Of a DNA stretch of 45,650 nt, positions 16,868-25,700 are shown one piece after another. Source of the DNA: Saprospiraceae bacterium (GTDB lineage Bacteria; Bacteroidota; Bacteroidia; Chitinophagales; Saprospiraceae); NCBI GenBank assembly GCA_016787345.1, contig JAEUUU010000131.1:1-45650 (forward strand), in the 5' to 3' direction. The position numbers were made by a program, and so were the translations under genes. The stretch's first letter is position 1. The number at the start of each line of letters is the position of its first letter. A model generated the notes under the pieces. That model saw only the letters and a program-made list of their open reading frames with translations. It was not told the DNA's origin and made no database searches.

Positions 16868-19621
16868 TCAAGGTTTTGCCGCTTTTTTGAAATCCCCGGC
16901 TTTTACCGAAATGATTTTGGAGTAGTCGAGGTGTTTTTTCATGGCGGCGTTGACCTGTTCGAGGGTCAGGTTCTCGACGTTCTGCTCGAAGTTTTTATCC
17001 CAGTTCATATCCCGTCCGTAGAACAGGTAACTGCTGAGCGTACCGGCGAGCGAGGCGTCGGAGGTGCGGTTCACTTTGCGCGATTTGAGCCAGCCGGATT
17101 TTGCGGAAGCGAGCTCTTCGGCGGTAAAGCCCTCGTTGGTGACGCGTTCGATCTCTTCGCGGAAAGCCGTTTCGAGTTTGCCGAGGTTTTCCGGGTTGTA
17201 GATCATGAAGGCGTTGAACGATGCGTTTTTATCGAGCGGGCTGGCGGAGAAGCTGCCGCGCACGGTGTAACTCAGGCCGTCTTTCTGGCGGATGCGGGTG
17301 GCCAGTCGGGAGTTGAGAAAACCGCCGCCGATGATGTAGCCGCCGATGGCCACGGCCGGGTATTCCGGGTCGTCGTTGCGCATGGCGAAGTTGTAGCCGG
17401 CCACGTAGCTGGCATTGGCTTTGTCGGGCGTTTCGATGCTTTTGCTTTGGGTGGTTGCGGCCACGTACGGGTCGTCGAGGCGCACGTATTTGGCCGGGCT
17501 TTTCCAGTTGCCGAAGGCTTCGTTCATGGCTTTTTCAGCTTCTTTATTGTCGAAATCGCCCACGATGGCGCCGGTGGAGAATTCGTTGCCGCCGTAGAAG
17601 GATTTGTAAAAGTCGCGCACCTGCTCGATGGTCAGTGCCTGCGTAGCGGCGATTTCCTCTTCGATGGTCATGGTATAGCGCGGGTCGTCTTTGGCGCGGC
17701 CCGGATCGGTGAGGCGCGCGTATTCTACGTTGGCGAGGGTGTTCGGGTCGTTTTTCTGCTCTTCGAGCGCCGCGAGTTGCTCGGTTTTGAGTTTGTCGAA
17801 TTCGGCCGGGTCGAAAGCGGGTTTGCGCAGCATTTCGCCCACCAGACGGATGGTTGCCGGCAGGTGTTCGCGGTCGGTTTCGATGCTGATGGTGAGGCTG
17901 CCGGCGCCGCCGAAGAACGAAACGCGGGCTTTAAGCCGGTCGAGTTCTTCCTTGATCTGCTGGCGGTTCATGGTCGTGGTACCCTTATCGAGCATGGCTG
18001 GTACGTAGCCGGCGGCGGTGGCTTTTCCGCGCAGCGATTCGGGCGTGCCGAAGCGGAAGGTAAAGCTGGCGTTGACGGCGTCGCCGCGGTTCTCCTTGGA
18101 GAGCAGGGCGTATTTCATGCCGTTGGGCAGTTTGCTGCGCAGGGTGCGTTTTTCGATGTTTTCGGGGTTGGGGTCGAAGTCTTCGCCCTGGGCGATCGGC
18201 GGTTTGCCCTTGTAGTCTTTGAGCAGGGCGGCGATATCCGGCACGTCGGGCACGTCGGCGCGGTTGGGATTGGCTTCCGGGTAAAAGAAACCCTCGGTGC
18301 GGTTGTCGGCTTTCACGTAGCGCAGATACACGCGGTTGACGTCTTCGGCAGTCACTTTTTCCAGGTTGTCGCGGTACAGGAAGATGAGGCGCCAGTCGCC
18401 GTAGCCGATGTAGTTGGACAGGTTGAGGCCCACGCGGTCGGAGCTTTTGAAAAACATTTCCCAGTTTTTCAGCATGCGGGTTTTGGCCTTTTCAACCTCT
18501 TCGGCAGTGGGCGGGTTCTTTTTCAGGTCTTCCAGGCCGGCCAGCAGGGTGTTTTGCACTTCTTCGATCGACTGGTCTTTGCGGGCGTCGGCAAAGAAGG
18601 CGAGAATGCCCCCTTCGGCGAACCCGGAGGCGTTGCCGCTCACGCTGACGGCTTTTTTCGTATCGACCAGCGATTTGTACAGGCGGCCCGAGGGCTCGTC
18701 GGTCAGGATGCTCGCCAGTACGGCCAGCGGGGCGTAGTCGGGGTGCGAACCGGCGGGGGTGCGGAACATGCAGGCGTACACCTGCACTTCGCCGGTGCGG
18801 CGCAGCGTCACGACGCGACCGCCGTCCTGGATGGGTTCGCGGGTGTAGGTCGGGATGATCTGGCGTTCGGGTTTGGGGATTTTGCCGAAGTATTCGACCA
18901 CGAGGTCGAGCGTTTTTTGCTCGTCGATTTTACCGGCCACGACCAGTACGGCGTTGTCGGGCTGGTAGTAGTTGTGGTAGAATGCCTGCAGGCGTTCGAT
19001 GGGCGCCTGTTCGATGTCCGATTTTTCGCCGATGGTGGAGTGGCCGTAGTTGTGCCACTGGAACACGGCGGCCAGCATGCGCTTGTACAGCACGGAGCCC
19101 GGGTCGTTTTCGCCGCGCTCGTATTCGTTGCGCACCACGGTCATTTCGCTTTCCAGGTCTTTTTTGGCGATGTAGGAATTGACCATGCGGTCGCTTTCGA
19201 GGTCGAGGGCCCAGCGCAGGTTTTCCTCGGTGGCGTCGAAGGTTTCGAAGTAGTTGGTGCGGTCGAAGGAGGTGGTGCCGTTGGGGCGGGCGCCGTGTTC
19301 CGACAGTTCCTGCGGGATGTTGGGGTGTTTGGGCGTGCCTTTGAACACCAGGTGTTCGAGCAGGTGGGCCATGCCGGTTTCGCCGTAGCCTTCGTGGCGC
19401 GAGCCGACTTTATAAGTCACGTTGACCGTGATAATGGGCTTGGAAGCATCGGGAAACAACAATACGCGCAGGCCGTTGGGCAAGGCGTACTCGGTGATGC
19501 CCTCCACCGAAGTGATCTTCTGGACGCCCGGCGGAAGGCGCAGTTCTTTTTGGGCAAACAGCGGGGCGAGGCCTGTCAGTAAAAGGCTCGCCACGATAAA
19601 CAGGCGATACATCAATTTCAT
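16868..19621 (-). CDS. M16-family zinc metallopeptidase (two-domain, insulinase-like), exported
   Basis: 917 residues from ATG 19619-19621. The frame stays open 48 codons further upstream, but signal peptide MKLMYRLFIVASLLLTGLAPLFAQ begins here. The zinc motif HLLEH (His86, Glu89, His90) is the inverted HxxEH of M16, and Glu166 in TVVRNEYERG is the expected third ligand 76 residues later. The second half, from about 490 (LPNGMKYALLSKENRG), repeats the fold without HxxEH, as in M16B/M16C proteins where the second domain is inactive and closes the chamber. It includes the M16_C-like segment RIRQKDGLSYTVRGSFSA. It probably degrades peptides in the periplasm or outer envelope. It lies alone between IR2, which touches its stop codon, and another repeat upstream. 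Confidence 0.95.
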   Translation of the reverse strand: MKLMYRLFIVASLLLTGLAPLFAQKELRLPPGVQKITSVEGITEYALPNGLRVLLFPDASKPIITVNVTYKVGSRHEGYGETGMAHLLEHLVFKGTPKHPNIPQELSEHGARPNGTTSFDRTNYFETFDATEENLRWALDLESDRMVNSYIAKKDLESEMTVVRNEYERGENDPGSVLYKRMLAAVFQWHNYGHSTIGEKSDIEQAPIERLQAFYHNYYQPDNAVLVVAGKIDEQKTLDLVVEYFGKIPKPERQIIPTYTREPIQDGGRVVTLRRTGEVQVYACMFRTPAGSHPDYAPLAVLASILTDEPSGRLYKSLVDTKKAVSVSGNASGFAEGGILAFFADARKDQSIEEVQNTLLAGLEDLKKNPPTAEEVEKAKTRMLKNWEMFFKSSDRVGLNLSNYIGYGDWRLIFLYRDNLEKVTAEDVNRVYLRYVKADNRTEGFFYPEANPNRADVPDVPDIAALLKDYKGKPPIAQGEDFDPNPENIEKRTLRSKLPNGMKYALLSKENRGDAVNASFTFRFGTPESLRGKATAAGYVPAMLDKGTTTMNRQQIKEELDRLKARVSFFGGAGSLTISIETDREHLPATIRLVGEMLRKPAFDPAEFDKLKTEQLAALEEQKNDPNTLANVEYARLTDPGRAKDDPRYTMTIEEEIAATQALTIEQVRDFYKSFYGGNEFSTGAIVGDFDNKEAEKAMNEAFGNWKSPAKYVRLDDPYVAATTQSKSIETPDKANASYVAGYNFAMRNDDPEYPAVAIGGYIIGGGFLNSRLATRIRQKDGLSYTVRGSFSASPLDKNASFNAFMIYNPENLGKLETAFREEIERVTNEGFTAEELASAKSGWLKSRKVNRTSDASLAGTLSSYLFYGRDMNWDKNFEQNVENLTLEQVNAAMKKHLDYSKIISVKAGDFKKAAKP

Positions 19622-19840
19622 GGTGAAAATTGTGGTTGGTGAATGGAAGTCCGTTGAAAAACGAACGGACAAATGAAAGGCGAGTTTCGGGAAAATTCGC
19701 GGAAAAGTGACCGGAGAACGTGTGAAAGGGTGGTTTGGCTGCTGGGAATGGCTTGCATTTGACAAAAAAACTCGGCAATAACGCTCTTGCTTCTATTTTT
19801 ACCCCTGTCAAACCAATCCCATCTTCCCTATGGATGAAAA

Positions 19841-19931
19841 GATTGCCTTATGCCCCGCCCCGTCAGGGGCGCAACGTCGGTAAAACGCACAACAGATGTT
19901 AAGTCCCTGACGGAGCGGCGGGCAAGGCAAC
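19841..19931. repeat. Imperfect inverted repeat, CCGTCAGGGRC type
   Basis: The left arm (19841-19875, TTGCCTTATGCCCCGCCCCG then TCAGGGGC) is matched by the reverse complement of 19903-19931 (TTGCCTTGCCCGCCGCTCCG then TCAGGGAC), around a 27-nt centre. It sits in the 366-bp gap between the M16 peptidase start and the deacetylase stop. I see nothing else in the gap apart from a 7/8 -7 box match (TTCATTTG on the - strand at 19670-19677) that may serve the peptidase. It may be a remnant of a small non-autonomous element. Confidence 0.65.
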
Positions 19932-19987
19932 GAATGTACAAACCCGGCGGCCATGAAAAAATAAGGTATTGCAACTACCTGGCCGGA

Positions 19988-20602
19988 TCACACCCCAATC
20001 CCCTCAAACCGCCACCCCCGCTCCTTAAAATATTCCATCACCCTCGGCAGCACGTAGCGCAGGCGCGGCTCGGCTTTCAGGCTGTCGTGAAAGACCACGA
20101 TGGAGCCGGGCTCCACGTTGTCGAGCACGTTGCGCAGGCAATCTTCGGGGCTGAGCGAGGTGTCGAAATCGCCGCTCAACACATCCCACATCACGATGCG
20201 GTAGCGCCGTTCGAGGTAGGCGCGCTGCCGGGGCAGGAGGCGGCCGTAGGGCGGGCGGAACAGGGGACTGTGCACGACCTCGGCGCACTGCCGGATGTCG
20301 CGGTAATAGGTGCGGTCGGCGGTTTGCCAGCCGTTGAGGTGGTGAAACGTGTGGTTGCCCGTGCTGTGGCCCTCGTCGAGCAGGCGCTGATAGATGGCCG
20401 CGTGTTTGCGCACATTGTCGCCCACACAGAAAAAAGTGGCTTTGGCCTGGTACTGCGCCAGTAAATCGAGCACCCAGGGCGTGACCTCGGGTATGGGACC
20501 GTCGTCGAAAGTGAGGTGTACGACCGGTTCCTCGCTGGGCAAGCGCCACATGAAAGCGGGCCGAAGGGCCTGAATAATTTTGGGTGTTTTTACCAAATAC
20601 AT
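19988..20602 (-). CDS. NodB-type polysaccharide deacetylase
   Basis: 204 residues. The NodB motifs are all present: motif 1 TFDDGP (Asp33 catalytic base, Asp34 metal ligand), motif 2 HSTGNHTFHH (His84 and His88 metal ligands), motif 3 RPPYG (116-120), motif 4 WDVLSGDFD, motif 5 IVVFHDS with the catalytic His. There is no signal peptide or membrane segment beyond a weak N-terminal stretch, so the enzyme may be cytoplasmic or exported by another route. Likely substrates are N-acetyl sugars of peptidoglycan or an exopolysaccharide; the sequence does not tell which. It is divergent from gltX across a 248-bp gap. Confidence 0.93.
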   Translation of the reverse strand: MYLVKTPKIIQALRPAFMWRLPSEEPVVHLTFDDGPIPEVTPWVLDLLAQYQAKATFFCVGDNVRKHAAIYQRLLDEGHSTGNHTFHHLNGWQTADRTYYRDIRQCAEVVHSPLFRPPYGRLLPRQRAYLERRYRIVMWDVLSGDFDTSLSPEDCLRNVLDNVEPGSIVVFHDSLKAEPRLRYVLPRVMEYFKERGWRFEGIGV

Positions 20603-20658
20603 GGATTTGTGCCGCTTGGACTACCGGATGAGGGGAGGAATTTGCCGGGGAAAACTGC

Positions 20659-20666
20659 TACTTTTG
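20659..20666 (+). promoter_or_regulatory. Bacteroidota -7 box, candidate gltX promoter
   Basis: TACTTTTG is an exact TAnnTTTG match, with TTTG at 20641-20644 upstream (14-bp spacing, shorter than usual). Transcription from here would give a leader of about 180 nt before gltX that includes the hairpin at 20780-20814. Confidence 0.4.
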
Positions 20667-20779
20667 CCCGAAAGTTAAGATTTGTGACATTAATTTTACG
20701 TCCGGACGCCGGATTGGCCGCCTGAATAAGCCGTTTTCGCGCCCTGACGGTCTGTTTTTGACCATAAATTATCAAATAA

Positions 20780-20814
20780 CGACCGATGAGGTTTGAATAA
20801 AACTTCATCGGTCG
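20780..20814 (+). promoter_or_regulatory. Strong hairpin in the gltX leader
   Basis: CGACCGATGA (20780-20789) pairs with TCATCGGTCG (20805-20814), extended inward by a G-T pair and GTTT/AAAC to about 15 bp with a 5-nt loop. It is followed by CTTTATCC rather than a clean T run, so it could be a weak terminator, an attenuator or an mRNA-stabilising structure. A smaller GGTC/GACC hairpin lies about 25 nt before it. Confidence 0.5.
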
Positions 20815-20850
20815 CTTTATCCTTAACCTGTTGTTTTTTCTGGCCTGTAC

Positions 20851-22380
20851 ATGAGCGTCCGCGTCCGTTTTGCCCCTTCGCCTACCGGCGCGCTCCACAT
20901 CGGTGGGGTGCGTACGGCGCTTTACAACTACCTGTTTGCCCGCAAACACGGCGGCACGTTTATCCTGCGCATCGAAGATACCGACCAGGGCCGCTACGTG
21001 CCCGGCGCCGAAGACTACATCATCGAATCGCTGCAATGGCTGGGCCTCACACCCGACGAAGGCCAGGGCTTCGGCGGCGGCCCCGACGGCCCCTACCGCC
21101 AGAGCGACCGAAAGCCCATGTACCGCCAGTACGCCGAACAACTCGTGCAGCGCGGCCATGCTTACTACGCTTTCGATACGCCCGAGGCGCTGGAAGCAAG
21201 GCGCAACGCAGAAGAGAATTTTACCTGCAATTTCCGTACCCGCCTCAGCCTCGACAACAGCCTGACCCAACCTGCCGATGAAGTGCAGCGCCGCCTCGAC
21301 GCCGGTCTCCCTTACGTCATCCGCCTGAAAGTGGAACCGGGACGCGACATCCCGGTGCACGACCTGATCCGGGGCGAAGTGGTGTTTCAGAGCGACGAAC
21401 TCGACGACAAAGTGCTGCTCAAGGCCGACGGCATGCCGACCTACCACCTGGCCAATATCGTCGACGACCACCTCATGCGCATCACACACGTGATCCGGGG
21501 CGAAGAATGGCTGCCCAGCACGGCGCACCACGTGTTGCTGTACGAAGGTTTCGGCTGGCAGGATACCATGCCAAAATTCGCCCACCTGCCCCTCATTCTC
21601 AAGCCCGTGGGCAACGGCAAACTCAGCAAACGCGACGGCGCCAAATTCGGCATGCCCGTGTTCCCGCTGTCGTGGAAAGGCGAAACACCCGAAGACAGTT
21701 TTACCGGCTTCCGTGAAACGGGCTTTTTGCCCGCCGCCGCCCTCAACTTTCTGGCCCTGCTCGGCTGGCACCCCGGCGGCGATCAGGAAATGTTCCGCCT
21801 CGACGAACTGGTGCAGGCGTTCAGCATCGAACACATCGGTAAAAGCGGGGCGCGTTTCGACTTTGAAAAAGCCAAATGGTTCAACCAAAAATACATCCAG
21901 GCCAGCGGCAACGCCGAACTGGCCCGCCTGATCCGACCCTATGCCGAGGCCAAAGGCTACAGGACCGACGAGGCTTATCTCAGTCAGGCCGCGGCACTGA
22001 TGAAAGAACGGGTCACTTTCCTGCCCGACTTTACCGAACAGGGCGCTTACCTGTTCGAGCCGGTGCGGGATTATGATTTTGAAACCATTCAGAAAAAGTG
22101 GAATCCTGCACAACAGCCTGTTTTTGAGTCGCTTGTCGCCACCATCGAACAAACGGACGACTTCGCCGCGCCCGCGCTCGAAGAACGGGTGAAGCAATTT
22201 ATCCAGGAACAGCATCTTAAACCGGGCGACGTACTGCCTTTGCTGCGCCTGGCCCTCGCCGGCACCATGAAAGGACCGGCGGTGTTCGACATGGCGGCTT
22301 TATTGGGTAAAACCGAAACGGTCAACCGCCTGCGGACGGCCATCGAGGTGTTCAACCAGGCAGTCGTATCGGCAGGGTAG
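20851..22380 (+). CDS. gltX: Glutamyl-tRNA synthetase
   Basis: 509 residues, normal length for bacterial GltX. It ligates glutamate to tRNA(Glu) in the cytoplasm. The class I signature RFAPSPTGALHIGGVRTALY carries the HIGH-type motif as HIGG, usual for this enzyme. The zinc-region segment in many GltX proteins is not obvious here. The KMSKS-type loop is KLSKRDG (about 269-275). The C-terminal anticodon-binding helical part runs from about 330 to the end. The gene is probably transcribed alone or with the small downstream ORF 53 bp away. Whether it is a discriminating or non-discriminating GluRS cannot be decided from motifs alone. Confidence 0.97.
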   Translation: MSVRVRFAPSPTGALHIGGVRTALYNYLFARKHGGTFILRIEDTDQGRYVPGAEDYIIESLQWLGLTPDEGQGFGGGPDGPYRQSDRKPMYRQYAEQLVQRGHAYYAFDTPEALEARRNAEENFTCNFRTRLSLDNSLTQPADEVQRRLDAGLPYVIRLKVEPGRDIPVHDLIRGEVVFQSDELDDKVLLKADGMPTYHLANIVDDHLMRITHVIRGEEWLPSTAHHVLLYEGFGWQDTMPKFAHLPLILKPVGNGKLSKRDGAKFGMPVFPLSWKGETPEDSFTGFRETGFLPAAALNFLALLGWHPGGDQEMFRLDELVQAFSIEHIGKSGARFDFEKAKWFNQKYIQASGNAELARLIRPYAEAKGYRTDEAYLSQAAALMKERVTFLPDFTEQGAYLFEPVRDYDFETIQKKWNPAQQPVFESLVATIEQTDDFAAPALEERVKQFIQEQHLKPGDVLPLLRLALAGTMKGPAVFDMAALLGKTETVNRLRTAIEVFNQAVVSAG

Positions 22381-22404
22381 GGCATAGAGGCTCGTTTGCT
22401 TCGT

Positions 22405-22426
22405 ATCCTCGCATCCTCAAATCCTC
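22405..22426. repeat. Single arm of the GAGGATGC repeat family
   Basis: ATCCTCGCATCCTCAAATCC plus TC matches the outer end of the right arm of IR3 (36654-36675). No opposite arm or core is visible, so this is a half element or remnant. It lies between gltX and the small basic protein gene, ending 7 bp before that gene's ATG. Confidence 0.7.
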
Positions 22427-22433
22427 ATCGACA

Positions 22434-22631
22434 ATGGCTAAAAAAGCGAAAACAAAAACAAAAACACCGGCAAACGCCGACAAGGCAAAGCCCAAAGTAC
22501 ACGGCGACATCAAGGACATGGACATCCGGATCAATGAGTTCGGAGAGATTGTCCGCGATTACAAAGTGGATGAAATCAATGCCTTTTTGAATGAGAAGGT
22601 AAAAGATAAAAAACTGAGCGGCGACGAATAA
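22434..22631 (+). CDS. Small basic-then-acidic protein, function unknown
   Basis: 65 residues. A Lys/Ala/Thr-rich disordered head (1-22) is followed by a folded-looking tail with the pattern DIKDMDIRINEFGEIVRDYK, then DEINAFLNEKVKDKKL and an acidic end. The tail begins with an amphipathic strand and ends in a predicted helix. I do not recognise a named family. Codon use is like its neighbours, it has an ATG, and no overlapping better frame exists, so it is probably real. It is 53 bp after gltX, with the single repeat arm just before its start, and 96 bp before the type B adhesin. A nucleic-acid-binding role would fit the Lys-rich head but is unproven. Confidence 0.65.
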   Translation: MAKKAKTKTKTPANADKAKPKVHGDIKDMDIRINEFGEIVRDYKVDEINAFLNEKVKDKKLSGDE

Positions 22632-22727
22632 AGGCGCAGCTCTGCCCGAAAACACTGATATTTAATCCTTTAACCATGAACATCGCGTTGCAGTTTCCCG
22701 GCTGCGTCGCATTTGACCTCCATCAGT

Positions 22728-25700
22728 ATGAAAAACCGGTTACGCATCCCCCCACGGGCGCTACCCGTATTGCTGGCCTTGGTGATCTCCACCTTTGCTT
22801 ACAACCTGTCTGCCCAGCAATCGGCTTTCACTTTTTCGTATCCGGGGCCCAGTATGATCGGGGTAGGGCCTAATTGCAGCGTTACGCTGGCCGGCAGCGT
22901 GGGTACGCCAATTGTCAACTCCACCGTGGGCGCCACGATTACCCAATCCGAATTCGATCCGGATATGTCCGGTTTTCAGTTTACCGACGAATGGACGCCG
23001 GGCGTGACCCTCATCGTATGGTGGAAGGTGGGCGACAACCAGGGCAACATGGCGAATTTCAGCTTTACCGTAACGATCAAAGACCTGACGCCGCCGGAAT
23101 TCGACCTGACGGGCATGAGCAATCCATTCGTGGTCAATTCCATTACCCAGGTGCCGCCGGCGCCTGATCTGCCGGTGAGCGACAACTGCACGTTTTCCCA
23201 GAATTTGATAAAAACATTTACCCAAACCACGCCGCCGGCTATTTGCCAGGGCGGTTCGTTTACCCGTACCTGGACGGCTACCGACGAAGTGGGCAACCTG
23301 GCGGTTTTTACCCAAAACATCATTGTTTATAAAGATACCCTGCCTCCCCAGGTGCTTGTGGTGCCACAAAACGGCTCGGCGCCCTGTTCGCAATTGCCCG
23401 GCGCCTACAATACTTGGCTGAATGCCCAGATGTCGGCGTTCTTTGCCACTGATGCCACCGGGCCTGTTGTGTATAGCAACACAGCACCGAATCCGTATCC
23501 TGCCGGTTGTATCCAGCCGTTGACCATCACCTTTCGGGCAACCGACCAATGCAACCTCCATACGACACAAACCGTCGTGTTTAACAGCGCCGACAACCAG
23601 GCGCCGGTGATTGTGCAGGATGCGCAGGACCGGGTAGTGGCCTGTTCCCCGCCCGATAACAATCACCTCGATCAACTGGCCGACTGGATACACGACAAGG
23701 CGGGTATTATCGCCGTCGATTCCTGTCCGGGCCCGCTGACTTATACCATGCAGGTAAACGGTCAGGCGCGCGACTCCGCCGGAGTGGTCAATGACTTTTT
23801 GGCTTCGTTTGCCAATGGCTGCGGATTTCAATTTCTGGGCAGCCAGACCTACGCCCAGGTGAGAGGTTACGTGCGGGTCGACTGGTTTGTGGCCGATGCC
23901 TGCGGACCGCCCACTTTTGCCGGTCAGGGCGTTTTCGGCGCCATCGATACCGTGCCGCCGCAAATCATCGGGCCGGCAGTGACCGACGAACAATGCGGCA
24001 ACAGCAACGTGCTTGCCCTGCAATCCTGGGTCGAAAACTACGGCAACGCGACCCTCGACGATGATTGTTCGACACCTTCGTGGGAGGCCGACTTTACCTG
24101 GATCACCGACAATGGCCAGACGGGCGCCGGGACCATCGGCGTGGGCCCATACCCACAACCGCCCGCGCATGATTGCAACTGGTGGGTCGATGTGACGTTC
24201 AAAGCCTCCGACGACTGTGGAAACGACACCACCCGCGTGTTGCGATTCCGGATCATCGACAACCTGCCGCCGCTCATTTCGGGTGTGCCGCCGACTGATA
24301 CCGTTTATTGCCCCGCCGCGCTTCCCGCACTTTTTCCCGGTACAGCCATCGACAATTGCGACCTGAACCCCACTGTAGTGCGTACGGTGGCTTATCAGGA
24401 TACCGTTTGCGCGGGCAACTACACCGCTTTGGTGACCTGGACGGCCACCGACGATTGCGGCAATTCCGCTGCTTTTACGCAGCAAATTTTTGTTCAGGAC
24501 ACGGTTCGCCCGGTATTTACCCTGGTCCCCCCGGCCGACACATTCCCTTGCTACAATCCGGCCTTGCCACCTTTGCCGCAAATCGGGGTAGACCTGATCG
24601 CAACGGACCCCTGCGGCCAGATCGATACCCTGTTTATCACAGAAACTTCGACGCAGAACCCGGATCCGGGCGTCTGCGCACATTTCACCTATACCGTCAC
24701 GCGCACCTTCACCGCTTACGACCAATGCGGCAACAGCGCCACCGCCAGCCAGTCATTTTTGATCATCGACAACCAGCCGCCGGGTTTTACGGGTTTTACC
24801 GACACGGTGCTGGTGTGTGAAATACAACCCTTGACGCCCCCGCCCGCGGCTTCCGATTTGTGCAGCGGCGTGTTGGGTTCGCCCGAGTTGTTCGATCAGA
24901 TTTTCACCGGCGGCTCCTGCGCCGACTCCTACACGCTGACGTATATCTGGCGGGTATCGGACGTATGCGGGAATACGGTTTTTTTTGAACAAAACCTCAA
25001 TATTCAGGATACGGTAAAGCCGACTTTGAACGGCGTGCCCGCGCCGGTTTTTGTCGAATGCGACGCGATTCCCGCTCCGCCCGACAATCTGGTGGCCAGC
25101 GATAATTGCGATGAAGCTCCCGAAATTACATTTCTGGAAACCGAACTTCGCGATCCGAATCCGGCCAATTGCGCGCACTGGACCAACTACATGATTCGCC
25201 GCGAATGGACCGTGACCGACAACTGCGGCAACAGCCGGGTGTACACCCAAAATATCAGCGTGCAGGACAATACCGGTCCGGTAATCGTGCCGCAGGATTC
25301 GGTCGCGCGGCCCAACGAACCCGGCTTGTGCGGCGCCACGGTCTCGGTGCCTACACCGCTGGCTTTGTACGACCGTTGTACTTCGATCGACAGTACGATA
25401 TTACTCCAGTCGACCGTCACCCTGAAAAACACCTCCGGCTTGCCGCTCAACAGCAGTCCGGTCGATACGGTCGTTTTTTCCTGGCCCTCGCCCAACCTTC
25501 CGCCCAATATGCCGGTCGTGGGTTCCGCCACCCTGACTATTCAACTGGAATCGGTCGACGCCGAGTCGGCCGGGGAGTTTTTTACCATTTTGGGAGAAGA
25601 CAATTATCCGCTGGGCACGACCATGCCTACGGATGCCCAATGCGGCAATGGCACAACGACCATCACCATTTCCGAAGATTTGTTGAACAACTGGCTTACC

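Noticed and set aside
16721-19582. 953-codon + strand open frame opposite the M16 peptidase
   Set aside because: It lies antisense to a peptidase with full zinc motif and signal peptide; its translation is Val/Phe/Gly/Ala-rich with no domain. Long mirror frames are expected from this codon bias.
20590-22215. 541-codon - strand frame opposite gltX
   Set aside because: Antisense shadow of a clear glutamyl-tRNA synthetase; no recognisable motif.
20851-22380. GltX motif HIGG instead of HIGH
   Set aside because: HIGG/HVGG is usual in bacterial glutamyl-tRNA synthetases.
22640-22680. TTTAATCCTTTAACC before the type B adhesin as a third regulator array
   Set aside because: Only two half-sites with 8-bp spacing, not the 11-bp pattern.
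22761-24725. 654-codon - strand frame opposite the type B adhesin
   Set aside because: No signal peptide or domain; the + strand frame shows repeats and conserved motifs throughout.
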